From: an uncultured Ruminiclostridium sp.
GTDB taxonomy: Bacteria; Bacillota; Clostridia; Oscillospirales; Ruminococcaceae
Assembly: GCA_905235805.1 (NCBI GenBank)
Contig: CAJOMV010000028.1
Location: 1 to 64,000, forward strand
Length of the DNA: 64,000 nucleotides
Reading direction: 5' to 3'
Numbering within the stretch: the first letter of the stretch is position 1; each line of letters starts with the position of its first letter. A program made the position numbers and the translations under genes. Of the stretch, positions 17,222 through 26,952 are shown piece after piece. Under the pieces are notes generated by a model, which worked only from the letters and a program-made list of their open reading frames with translations, made no database searches and was not told the origin of the DNA.

Positions 17222-19519
17222 ATGGCGGAAGTAACGATAGAGGAATTTATAGAGCGCAGCAAGGCGAACTGCCGTGTCGCTGCGGAAATAACAGTCAAGC
17301 AGGAATACGCCGCGCGGTTTGACAAGAATTATAAGGATCTGCCCGCAGAGGAGCTTAGCGTATATATGGAGTCCGAGGAGGGAAAAGCCGCGGTCGAGAA
17401 CGCTCTTCATGCGCAGAAATTCTACAAGGCTCTTTCTTCCGAAAACGCGGCGGAGCATCCGCGTGTAACTGCCGCGTTCAACAAGAGCTTCCCCTCGCAG
17501 GCAAAAGCGGAGAAGAAGGAGAAAACAAAGCCCGAGCAGAAGAAAAAGCCGCGAAAGAATATGTCGGCTGCGGCACGGAAAGCCGAGTATTACGAGATCT
17601 ACAGATACTATGAGATAACGCGCGAGGTGGAGGAATACATACTTGACCGCGCTGAGGAGCGCATAAGAACTTATTATTCCGACCTTCGGAGATTTCTTCC
17701 GCACAAGTACATCAGAGAGATATACAGTGAATTCGTTTCAGAGCAGTTCATGAGCAAGTTCACCCGTCGTATGTACGACGAGGCTGCATTGAATTACAGA
17801 CGTATAGACGCTGCTGTGAGCGGCTCCGACCAGCTTTACAGCGACCTGAACGAGTTCATCTACGGCAGCGTTATCATGAGAATGCTGGAGGATTCGGGTT
17901 ATTCGGAGCTCAACAAGCGCCGCTATGTCCGCGAGTTCCTCGGGCGCTATTGTCCGCAGTACAAGAGACTGCGCGAGATGTACGCGCTTATAACCAGACG
18001 GCTCGACAGGGAAACAGTCTCGGGAGTAATAACGGAGGGTGAAGAATACAAGCGTGCTGTCCGGCACATGAAGTCCCAGATAGAGATATCGGAATCCGCC
18101 CACGAGATGATACTCCGCGAGATACCCGACAATGTCATTGACCTTTATCCCGGGGCAAGGAATATGCGCCGTCATTTTGTGCTGCATCTGGGACCCACAA
18201 ATTCCGGAAAGACCTACAACGCTCTGATAGCCTGCAAGGAGGCGGATACGGGAGTGTATCTCGCACCGCTGCGTCTGCTTGCTTACGAGATATGCGAGAA
18301 ATTCAACATAGAGGGCGTTCCCTGCGGAATGAAAACGGGCGAGGAATCCATTGAGGTACCCTTCGCGACGCATCTTTCATCGACAGTGGAAATGCTGAAT
18401 ACCAATGAGCACTACGATGTGGCTGTGGTGGACGAATGCCAGCTGATCGAGGACGAGGAACGCGGCGGCGCATGGACAGCGGCAATACTCGGACTTATGG
18501 CGGACGAGATACATCTCTGCGCGTCGGAGAACGCGGAATTCATACTCACGTCACTCATAGAGATGTGCGGCGACAGCTACGAGATAGTGCGGCACGAGCG
18601 TTCGGTACCGCTGGTATGCGACGACAGAAAATTCGTGTTCCCGCAGAGCGTGGAGCCTGAGGACGCGCTGATAGCGTTCTCGAAGAAGTCGGTCCTGTAC
18701 TACGCCGAGCAGCTGAAGCGCCTCGGTATCAGGGCGAGTGTTATCTACGGAGACTTGCCGTATGATGTGCGCCGCAGCGAGGTGTCACGCTTCATCAAGG
18801 GCGAGACGGATGTGGTCGTGGCGACGGACGCTGTGGGAATGGGGCTGAACCTCCCGATAAAGCGTGTGGTGTTCCTCGAATCCTACAAGTACGACGGACA
18901 CCGCCGCCGCTTCCTGCACGGCACGGAGATAAAGCAGATAGCCGGCAGAGCGGGGCGAATGGGAATGTTCGACACTGGCTACTATAACGCCGCGGAGTAC
19001 AAGGACGACATAAAGCGGAAAATGCGCAGGAAGAGCCACGACGTACAAAAGGCGCGCCTTCGCATACCGGAGAGCATCATCACCGTGGATATGCCGGTCT
19101 CGGAGATACTGCTGCGGTGGGGAACGATACCGGACGACGACATCTTCACCAAGAACAGCGTGGAGCGCGAGGTGATGCTTGCCCGCGACCTTGAGAAGCT
19201 CACATCGGACAAGTATCTTATATACAGATTTATCACGATACCGTTCTCGGAGACCCGCAAGGAGCTGTACGATTTCTGGATGGAGCTCTTCGAGGGTGAG
19301 ATATACGACGACAGGAAGTCGGTGTACTTCTACATAAGGACTCTTGAGCGGCGCGGACACGATCTCGAGGATCACGAGCTCGCATACCGCAAATGCGACA
19401 TTCTTTACTTCTACTATGACAGGTTCGGGCTCAAGGAGGATCTGAACGCTATAATGGAGCTCAAGCACGACATCTCGGCGGACATCATGGAGATACTGTC
19501 GGGGCAGGACGGCGCGTAA
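17222..19519 (+). CDS. SF2 helicase, SUV3-like
   Basis: Walker A HLGPTNSGKTYNAL, VVDECQLIED, ATDAVGMGLNLPIKRVVF, QIAGRAGRMG; motif set like SUV3. Confidence 0.85.
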   Translation: MAEVTIEEFIERSKANCRVAAEITVKQEYAARFDKNYKDLPAEELSVYMESEEGKAAVENALHAQKFYKALSSENAAEHPRVTAAFNKSFPSQAKAEKKEKTKPEQKKKPRKNMSAAARKAEYYEIYRYYEITREVEEYILDRAEERIRTYYSDLRRFLPHKYIREIYSEFVSEQFMSKFTRRMYDEAALNYRRIDAAVSGSDQLYSDLNEFIYGSVIMRMLEDSGYSELNKRRYVREFLGRYCPQYKRLREMYALITRRLDRETVSGVITEGEEYKRAVRHMKSQIEISESAHEMILREIPDNVIDLYPGARNMRRHFVLHLGPTNSGKTYNALIACKEADTGVYLAPLRLLAYEICEKFNIEGVPCGMKTGEESIEVPFATHLSSTVEMLNTNEHYDVAVVDECQLIEDEERGGAWTAAILGLMADEIHLCASENAEFILTSLIEMCGDSYEIVRHERSVPLVCDDRKFVFPQSVEPEDALIAFSKKSVLYYAEQLKRLGIRASVIYGDLPYDVRRSEVSRFIKGETDVVVATDAVGMGLNLPIKRVVFLESYKYDGHRRRFLHGTEIKQIAGRAGRMGMFDTGYYNAAEYKDDIKRKMRRKSHDVQKARLRIPESIITVDMPVSEILLRWGTIPDDDIFTKNSVEREVMLARDLEKLTSDKYLIYRFITIPFSETRKELYDFWMELFEGEIYDDRKSVYFYIRTLERRGHDLEDHELAYRKCDILYFYYDRFGLKEDLNAIMELKHDISADIMEILSGQDGA

Positions 19520-19551
19520 GCGCTTGTGAAACACAATGACAGGGGCAGCTT

Positions 19552-20679
19552 ATGAACAAACTGAGTATGGCAAAAATAAGTATTCTGGTGAGCATCACCC
19601 TGTTTTCCATACTTGCTGCCGCTATCATAATCATACTGAATTTCAACAACCGCACGGGCGGTGATGCCTCCGAGGAGGAGCGCATCTGTATAGGGCTGAT
19701 AATGAACGGCAAAGCGGACGACAGGAGCTGGGGGCAATCGCATTATGAGTCCCTTGCCCGCGTTGCCGGTGAAATGGGCGCTGAGCTGGTGTACCGCGAG
19801 GAGGTCCCGGAGGACGAGCATTGCGACGATGTGATTGACGAGCTTGTGAACAGTGCCGGCTGTAAGGTCGTGATCGCGGACTCCTACGGCTACGGCGAGC
19901 AGATAAAAGCCGCCGCTGAGCGGTATCCCGACGTATACTTCCTGCACGCTGCCGGGTCAGAGAGCGGGCACAATATCGGCTCGTTCTTCGGCAGAATGTA
20001 TCAGTTCAGGTATTTAAGCGGCATTATCGCGGGAAACCAGACAAAGACGAATAAAATAGGCTATGTGGCTGCTTTCCCGATAGACGAGGTGAACCGCGGG
20101 ATAAACGCGTTCACACTCGGTGTGCGCAGTGTGAATCCCGAGGCAGAGGTCTATGTCAGCTTCTGCGGCTCATGGACGGACGATGAGGCTGCCGGAGAGT
20201 CCGCGGAGACGCTTATCGGTGAATACGGCATAGACACGCTCACCCTGCACTGCGATTCTCTTGCTCCCCACAGAGCAGCCGACAGCAGGGGCGTGTGGTC
20301 GATAGGCTATAACTACGACAATTCGGAGCTTTTCCCGGATACATACCTGACAGCCTGCGTCTGGGACTGGGACAGCTATTACAGAGAGCAGATACAGTCC
20401 TGCGTTACGGGAAAATTCCGCGGTGAGCATAAGTGGCTCGGTATAGAGAGCGGGATAATGGAGCTGGTCGACCCCGGGAGGAACGGGATAGCCTCACCGG
20501 GATACAGTGAGCCGCTTGAAGCCGCGAAGGCGCGTTTCGAGTCCTTCGGGTACGATGTATTCTACGGACCCGTGACCGACAGCGAGGGCATTGTCAGAGT
20601 CCCGGAGGGCGAATCCATGTCCGACGCGGCGATGCTCGGAAGCTTTGACTGGTATGTGGAGGGCGTCCGCGTTGTTTAA
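19552..20679 (+). CDS. Membrane-anchored BMP/PnrA-type ligand-binding protein
   Basis: N-terminal TM without lipobox Cys; GYVAAFPIDEVNRGINAFTLGVRSVNPEAEVYVSFCGSW typical of BMP family. Confidence 0.88.
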   Translation: MNKLSMAKISILVSITLFSILAAAIIIILNFNNRTGGDASEEERICIGLIMNGKADDRSWGQSHYESLARVAGEMGAELVYREEVPEDEHCDDVIDELVNSAGCKVVIADSYGYGEQIKAAAERYPDVYFLHAAGSESGHNIGSFFGRMYQFRYLSGIIAGNQTKTNKIGYVAAFPIDEVNRGINAFTLGVRSVNPEAEVYVSFCGSWTDDEAAGESAETLIGEYGIDTLTLHCDSLAPHRAADSRGVWSIGYNYDNSELFPDTYLTACVWDWDSYYREQIQSCVTGKFRGEHKWLGIESGIMELVDPGRNGIASPGYSEPLEAAKARFESFGYDVFYGPVTDSEGIVRVPEGESMSDAAMLGSFDWYVEGVRVV

Positions 20680-21781
20680 GAATCTGACAAGACGAGGGAT
20701 AATATACACCGTCGCGTACACACTGCTGTTCGTTGCCGTAACGGTGCTCGCGGTGATACTAATACTCGGCGAGGACGGCTTTCGCAAGGAAAGGACGTAT
20801 GTGGGCTGCATACTGACAGGTACAGCGGACGACGGCGGCTGGAACTCCGACAATTACAGAGGGCTTGCGGAAGCCTGCGCGGACAACGGAGCAGTGCTGC
20901 GCGCGGCGGAGAACGTTCCGGAGGAGCGTGAGCCCTGCATAGAAGCGATACGCCGTCTGGCTGACGAAGGCTGCCGCGTCATATTCCTGACAAGCTACGG
21001 CTATGCGGAGTACGCGGCGGAAGTATCGGGCGAATATCCGAACGTGATGTTCTGCGCCAACAGCCCGGAATACACGGCGGACAATATGGTATACTGCTTC
21101 GCGAGAATGTATCAGGGACGCTACCTCGCGGGGATAGCCGCCGGTCTCGCCACAAGGACGAATGTGACGGGATATGTTGCGGCAATGCCGAACAGCGAGG
21201 TCAACCGCGGGATAAACGCGTTCACTCTCGGGGTGCGCAGCGTAAACCCGGAGGCTAAGGTGCTGGTGCGCTTCACCGGCTCTTGGGACGACCCGCCGGC
21301 TGAGGAAAGCGCGGTCACGCAGCTCGCCGATTTGTCAGCGGACGTGATCGCCTATCATCAGGACAGCGACACAACGGCACAGACCTGTGAGCGGCTCGGC
21401 ATCTCTTTCATAGGCTATAACACAGTTTCGGACAGCTATGCGTCACACATGCTGACCTCTGTAAGCTGCCGCTGGAGAAGGCTGTACGGACTTGTGCTCC
21501 GCGATACCCTGATAGGTAGCGGTGCGTTCGTGAATGACCGCTGGCTCGGGCTCAACGAGATGACGATAATGCTGTCGGAGCCCTCCGACGGAGCCGGCAG
21601 CCTTACAGCCTCCGCGATCACGGCGGCGAAGAGAAGGATAGAAGCGGGGAAGGACGTTTTTTCCGATACGATATATGACAATACCGGAGCGCTTCGCTGC
21701 GGGGAAGGCGAGACCCTCTCCGACAAAACGCTCCTTACGGGCATGGATTGGTTTGCCGAGGGGGTCGAGATAATTGAATAA
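20672..21781 (+). CDS. Second membrane-anchored BMP/PnrA-type ligand-binding protein
   Basis: GYVAAMPNSEVNRGINAFTLGVRSVNPEAKVLVRFTGSW; proposed TTG start overlapping the previous stop. Confidence 0.85.
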   Translation: MFKNLTRRGIIYTVAYTLLFVAVTVLAVILILGEDGFRKERTYVGCILTGTADDGGWNSDNYRGLAEACADNGAVLRAAENVPEEREPCIEAIRRLADEGCRVIFLTSYGYAEYAAEVSGEYPNVMFCANSPEYTADNMVYCFARMYQGRYLAGIAAGLATRTNVTGYVAAMPNSEVNRGINAFTLGVRSVNPEAKVLVRFTGSWDDPPAEESAVTQLADLSADVIAYHQDSDTTAQTCERLGISFIGYNTVSDSYASHMLTSVSCRWRRLYGLVLRDTLIGSGAFVNDRWLGLNEMTIMLSEPSDGAGSLTASAITAAKRRIEAGKDVFSDTIYDNTGALRCGEGETLSDKTLLTGMDWFAEGVEIIE

Positions 21782-24047
21782 GCTGCGAGATATCCTTATA
21801 AACCCCCGTTCCGCCATAAATATCTCATTTATCATAATACTTCTGTTTGTCGGCTTCATGCTCAACACACGTCTGCGGACGCTGATGTATGATTTCACGG
21901 AAAATCAGGTGGCTCGTCAGGCAGAGGTCATCGCCGAAAAGACCGCGGGCGTTCTTATGACTGAAATGGAGGCTTTGAAGTACCGTTCGTCGGTGATCGA
22001 GAACAAGGACGACGACATACAGCAGGTCATGCAGTCCATGTCGGGTATCGGCGATACTCTGCCTATCGGGCTCCTTGCCACTGACGGCAGCGCTGTGTTC
22101 GGCGAGCGTATCTCTCCCGCCGAGTTTTCCGGGGTACAGTCCGCCTTCCGCGGCAATGGAACTATAAGCTACAATTCAAAGAAGGGTCTGCTGTTCTGCT
22201 GGCCGGTATTCCACGGCGAGAATATAAAGTATGTGATGTACGAGCTGTGCCCTCTCGAGAGCATACGCGCAAGGTTCAGCGTGTCCTGCTTTGACGGCAT
22301 GGGCAAGGCTCTCGTCACCTCCCGCAAAAACGAGGTGATAATCCCCTTCAACAACGCCTCCGAGAGCGATATAGAGTTTTTTTACAGCTCGGAGATGTCC
22401 GAAGCCTTCGAGCTGGTGCAGAAGGATATGGAGCGTTCCGCTTCCGCCGCGCAGTTGGTGGAGACAGCGAAGGGGGAGTACTACGTTTTCTCATCGGAGA
22501 TGCCGGAAATGGATTTCTGCCTGTCTGGCTTCGTTGAGTCGGACGTAGCCGCCGCGGGAGCGAACGACATAGTGAGACTTGTTACCAACGTATTCGCGCT
22601 GATAACCATACTCTTCGTTATCGGCTGCGCTTACCTTATACTTACGTCGGCGAGACTGAGCGAGAACGAGGAGCTCCTCCGAGCGAAGCAGGTGGCGGAA
22701 GAAGCCTCCCGAGCAAAGAGCGATTTCCTCGCAAGTATGTCCCACGAGATAAGAACGCCCATAAACGCGATCCTCGGTATGGACGAGCTGATAATACGCG
22801 AGTATGACGACTCACAGCTCCGGCAGTACGCGCTGAATATCCGCAACGCCGGCAACACGCTGATGTCCATAATCAACGATATCCTCGACTTCTCGAAGAT
22901 AGAGTCCGGCAAAATGGAGCTTGTTCCGGTGGAGTACGATGTACCGCTGATGATATACGACCTTGTGAGCATGGAAAAGCCCCGTGCCGAGAAGAAGGAT
23001 CTGACGTTCATAGTGAACGCGGACGAGAATATCCCGCGCACTCTGTACGGTGACAATATCAGGATAAAGCAGTGCATACTCAACCTGCTGACGAACGCCG
23101 TGAAGTACACCGAGCAGGGCTGTGTGGCTATGACGGTGGGCTTTGAGCAGACCGACAGAGACCATATAAAGCTCCGCGTATCGGTCAAGGATACCGGCAT
23201 CGGCATAAAGCCGGAGGATATCGAGCGGCTGTTCACGCCCTTTGAACGCGTGGATCTCGAAAGAAACCGCTCCGTAGAGGGCACGGGTCTCGGTATGAGC
23301 ATAGTTAAGCGCCTGCTCGCCATGATGGATTCACAGCTTGAGGTGACCAGTGAGTACGGGAAGGGCTCCGAGTTCTCCTTCGAGGTGCTCCAGGAGGTCC
23401 GCGACCCACGTCCGATGGGCAATTACAAGACGAGCTACGACAAGGTGATAGAAACAGAGGTAGTATATCACGAGCAGTTCATAGCTCCAGAAGCGAGAAT
23501 ACTTATAGTAGACGATATAGAGATGAACCTGACGGTAGCGTCGGGACTTCTGAAAAAGACGGAGATACAGGTGGATACCGCTCTCGGCGGCAAGGAAGCG
23601 CTTGAGCTGACGGCAAAGCAGAAGTACGATGTTCTGTTCATAGATGACAGAATGCCGGGCATGAGCGGCGGGGAAATGCTACGCGAGCTGCGTTCCCGCA
23701 CCGATGACCCGAACAGCGCTGTGCCTTGCATAGTGCTTACCGCAAACGCGATAGCCGGTGCCCGTGACAGCTACATGAAGCTGGGCTTTGAGGATTACCT
23801 TTCAAAGCCGATAGACGGCACCGAGTTCGAGAAAATGCTCCAGCGCTATCTGCCGAAGGAGAAGGTGCTGATACCCGGCAGCTCCGCTGCGGAAAAGGCT
23901 GCGAGAAGCCGCAGGAGCAAGTCCGCTCCGCCCGAGGTAACGGCGGAGACAATGGCGGAAATGGAGAAGTTCCGCGAGTATATAGGTGAAGACGATAAGC
24001 TGAGCGACGCGATGCAGCTCCTGATGAGCAGAACGCGCAAGCACTGA
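21774..24047 (+). CDS. Hybrid sensor histidine kinase/response regulator
   Basis: HisKA SHEIRTPINAILGMDE; HATPase NLLTNAVKYT, DTGIGI, GTGLGMSIV; REC LIVDDIEMN...LFIDDRMPGMSGG; TTG start overlapping upstream stop. Confidence 0.93.
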   Translation: MNKLRDILINPRSAINISFIIILLFVGFMLNTRLRTLMYDFTENQVARQAEVIAEKTAGVLMTEMEALKYRSSVIENKDDDIQQVMQSMSGIGDTLPIGLLATDGSAVFGERISPAEFSGVQSAFRGNGTISYNSKKGLLFCWPVFHGENIKYVMYELCPLESIRARFSVSCFDGMGKALVTSRKNEVIIPFNNASESDIEFFYSSEMSEAFELVQKDMERSASAAQLVETAKGEYYVFSSEMPEMDFCLSGFVESDVAAAGANDIVRLVTNVFALITILFVIGCAYLILTSARLSENEELLRAKQVAEEASRAKSDFLASMSHEIRTPINAILGMDELIIREYDDSQLRQYALNIRNAGNTLMSIINDILDFSKIESGKMELVPVEYDVPLMIYDLVSMEKPRAEKKDLTFIVNADENIPRTLYGDNIRIKQCILNLLTNAVKYTEQGCVAMTVGFEQTDRDHIKLRVSVKDTGIGIKPEDIERLFTPFERVDLERNRSVEGTGLGMSIVKRLLAMMDSQLEVTSEYGKGSEFSFEVLQEVRDPRPMGNYKTSYDKVIETEVVYHEQFIAPEARILIVDDIEMNLTVASGLLKKTEIQVDTALGGKEALELTAKQKYDVLFIDDRMPGMSGGEMLRELRSRTDDPNSAVPCIVLTANAIAGARDSYMKLGFEDYLSKPIDGTEFEKMLQRYLPKEKVLIPGSSAAEKAARSRRSKSAPPEVTAETMAEMEKFREYIGEDDKLSDAMQLLMSRTRKH

Positions 24048-24089
24048 CAGTATCCCGTAGAGTAGATGCGGAAAGGCAGGTGAGGCTCC

Positions 24090-26942
24090 CTGAATTACAA
24101 CGTAGTCTTTGAGATAGCGGCAATACCGTTTATAGTGACTCTTTTCGTATTCATGCTCGTACGATACAGGGAACGCACCAAGCAGGACAAGTACTTTCTG
24201 AATTTGGTCATTTTTGTGCTGGTCACAGATGTGCTCGATGTCCTGCTCGTATATATAACGAATCTGAAGCTGGCTTCCTCCGGTGTCATCATAGTGATGA
24301 ACACGCTCGACCATATATCGGCGGTGTGCTCTACATTTTCATTTGTGCAGTATGTGTACGCGTATGTGGATTATAAGGCTGACAGACCCTCCCGCAGGAT
24401 ATTGTCATATGTCAACCTGTTCGTGCTGCTCGGTACGATGATATTGTATATGCAGAACTTCATCACCGGAAATATACTGACGGTGGACAGCGACGGTGTC
24501 TATTACGAGGGACCGCTGTTCATGTTCGCGACCTATCTTCTGCCCTCGTATTTTCTTATCTATGCTACCGCGATAATAGTAGTCTATAACAGGTCCTTCC
24601 GAAAGATACAGCTTGTGTCGGTGCTTGCGGGAATAGGCTTTATCGTGCTGTTCGCGATACTCCAGATGTTTGTGCTTACGGACTATCTGATAGTTTACTT
24701 CGCGTCCTCTGTGGCGATGTTCCTGATATTCCTGTCCCATGAGTCGCCGGAGTACCACAAGCTCGAGCGTGCGAACGAGGAGCTCCGCAAGTCCCGAGAG
24801 GAGGAGCAGCAGGCTAAACTGGAGGCGATAGCGGCAGACGAGGCAAAGACCCGCTTCATGTCGCAGATGTCACATGAGATAAGAACTCCCATCAACGCGA
24901 TAATGGGTTATAATGACATAATAATGAACGATACCGACGAGCCGGAGACCCGTGAATATTCCCGCAAGGCAAGACTTGCCGCGAGAAGACTGCTGGACTT
25001 CTTCGAGGGTATGTTCAATTTTATAGATATAGAGGGGAGCGAGGAGCTTCTCCGCGAGATAGCCGCGGGAACCGAGACAGAGACAGAGGTATCCCCCGAG
25101 CAGGCTCCCGAGGAGACCGTGCCGTACACTGTCACTGTGGCGCAGGACCACAGAATGCTGGTGGTGGACGATACCGAGATGAATGTCGATCTGCTCGTCC
25201 GTATGCTCAAGGGCATGGGCTTCGTCACAGACACCGCTCCCGACGGCGAGAAGGCTCTGGACAAGATACGGAGCAATACCTACGACCTCATATTCATGGA
25301 TCACATGATGCCGGTAATGGACGGTATGGAGGCAATGCGGATAATACGGGAGCAGCATCTCTGCGACGAAACTCCCGTGATAATGGTCACCGCGAATACA
25401 GTCAAGGGCGAGCGGGAGAAATACCTGAACGCCGGCTTTGCGGAGTATGTGACCAAGCCGTTCACGAATAAGTCGATAAAGGACGCGATACTGAAGCTCC
25501 TTCCGGTTGACGAGGAGTTCATCAGCCGTTCGTCGTGGGAGGAGGAGTGGCAGATACTCCAGAAGGAGCTGCCTTTCCTGCGCCTGTCGAGCGCGAGAGA
25601 GTACTTCCGCGGGGATTCGGATATGTTCGCGGACACCCTGAAGGACTACGCCATGACAGGCATACTTCCGAAGCTGGAGGAATATATAGAGAAGGGCGAT
25701 TACTACAACTACCGTGCTCTTCTTTGCACGGCGAAGGATTCCTCCGTGCTGATAGGAGCAGACAGTATAGCCGATCAGGCTGCGGAGCTGGAGGCGCTGT
25801 ACCGCCGTGGCAATATAGAGGAGCTCAAGGTCAAGCACATCATCTTCGCCGATAAGGTGAGAAAGACGCTCAAGCAGCTTGCTGCCGCGCTGAACCTTAC
25901 CGAGTCGGAAGCGGACGTGATAGCGGGATTGACGCAGCTTGACGCCCGTCCGCTGATACTTGTCATAGATGACGACCCCGTGCTCTGTGAGCAGATAAAG
26001 CAGATACTTTCCAAGGAGTATCGCATAGAGACGGCAGATACCGGCGAGGATGGCATTATCCGCGCGCAGGAGGACGCTCCGGCGCTTATCCTGCTTGACG
26101 TGAACCTGCTGAGCATGAACGGCTTCGACGTTATACGCGCTCTTGCCTCGATAGAGGAGACATCGGAGATACCGGTAGTGTTCATGACCGCGGACGAGAG
26201 CGGCGAGGCAGAGGTAAAGGGTTTTCGGAGCGGAGGAGCGGACTTTGTGCGCAAGCCCTTCATACCCGAGGTGCTCATGCGCCGTGTCAGCCGGATAGTG
26301 GAGCTCTCCGCGCTGCAGAAGCACCTGCGGCATGAGATAAGCCGCCGCACCGAGAAGATAGGGCATCTCTCCCGCGAGGTAATGCTCGCGCTGTCAAAGG
26401 CGGTGGACGCCAAGGATAAATACACGAACGACCATTCCCAGCGGGTGGCTCAGTACTCGGCATGGATAGCCCGCCAGCTCGGCAAGACAAAGCAGGAGCA
26501 GGACGCGCTGTACATAGAGGGTCTGCTGCACGACGTGGGCAAGATAGGGGTACATGAGGAGATAATCAACAAGCCGGGCAGACTGACTGCCGACGAATAT
26601 GAGGAGATAAAGCAGCACACGGTAATGGGCTACGAGATACTGAAGGTGATAACCGAGATGCCCGACGCCGCGAAGGCTGCCCGCTGGCACCATGAGCGTT
26701 ACGACGGCAAGGGCTATCCCGACGGACTGGCGGGAACGGATATACCGGAAAACGCCCGTATAATCTGCGTCGCGGATTCCTACGACGCGATGACCTCCCG
26801 CCGCGCGTATCAGGCACTCAAGCCGCAGGCGGAGGTTCGGGCCGAGATAGTCCGCTGCAAGGGTACGCAGTTCGACCCGGATATCGCGGACGCAATGGTG
26901 AGGATAATAGACGAGGATACAAATTACGAGCTGCACGGATAG
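24090..26942 (+). CDS. Composite signalling protein: multi-TM N-terminus, HisKA-like, REC, degenerate Hpt, REC, HD-GYP
   Basis: SHEIRTPINAIMGYND without HATPase boxes; LVVDDTEMN...LIFMDHMMPVMDG; LVIDDDPVL...ILLDVNLLSMNG; HDVGKIGVHEEI...HHERYDGKGYPDGL. Start possibly CTG 24090 after AGGTGAGG; computed ORF starts at GTG 24135. Confidence 0.85.
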   Translation: MNYNVVFEIAAIPFIVTLFVFMLVRYRERTKQDKYFLNLVIFVLVTDVLDVLLVYITNLKLASSGVIIVMNTLDHISAVCSTFSFVQYVYAYVDYKADRPSRRILSYVNLFVLLGTMILYMQNFITGNILTVDSDGVYYEGPLFMFATYLLPSYFLIYATAIIVVYNRSFRKIQLVSVLAGIGFIVLFAILQMFVLTDYLIVYFASSVAMFLIFLSHESPEYHKLERANEELRKSREEEQQAKLEAIAADEAKTRFMSQMSHEIRTPINAIMGYNDIIMNDTDEPETREYSRKARLAARRLLDFFEGMFNFIDIEGSEELLREIAAGTETETEVSPEQAPEETVPYTVTVAQDHRMLVVDDTEMNVDLLVRMLKGMGFVTDTAPDGEKALDKIRSNTYDLIFMDHMMPVMDGMEAMRIIREQHLCDETPVIMVTANTVKGEREKYLNAGFAEYVTKPFTNKSIKDAILKLLPVDEEFISRSSWEEEWQILQKELPFLRLSSAREYFRGDSDMFADTLKDYAMTGILPKLEEYIEKGDYYNYRALLCTAKDSSVLIGADSIADQAAELEALYRRGNIEELKVKHIIFADKVRKTLKQLAAALNLTESEADVIAGLTQLDARPLILVIDDDPVLCEQIKQILSKEYRIETADTGEDGIIRAQEDAPALILLDVNLLSMNGFDVIRALASIEETSEIPVVFMTADESGEAEVKGFRSGGADFVRKPFIPEVLMRRVSRIVELSALQKHLRHEISRRTEKIGHLSREVMLALSKAVDAKDKYTNDHSQRVAQYSAWIARQLGKTKQEQDALYIEGLLHDVGKIGVHEEIINKPGRLTADEYEEIKQHTVMGYEILKVITEMPDAAKAARWHHERYDGKGYPDGLAGTDIPENARIICVADSYDAMTSRRAYQALKPQAEVRAEIVRCKGTQFDPDIADAMVRIIDEDTNYELHG

Positions 26943-26952
26943 GGGTGAGGAA

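Noticed and set aside
19552-21781. BMP-family ABC importer operon
   Set aside because: No ATPase or permease genes next to the two binding proteins; neighbours are signalling genes
24870-26366. 498 aa minus-strand ORF antisense to the HD-GYP fusion gene
   Set aside because: Sense strand shows clear REC and HD-GYP motifs; antisense product is low-information
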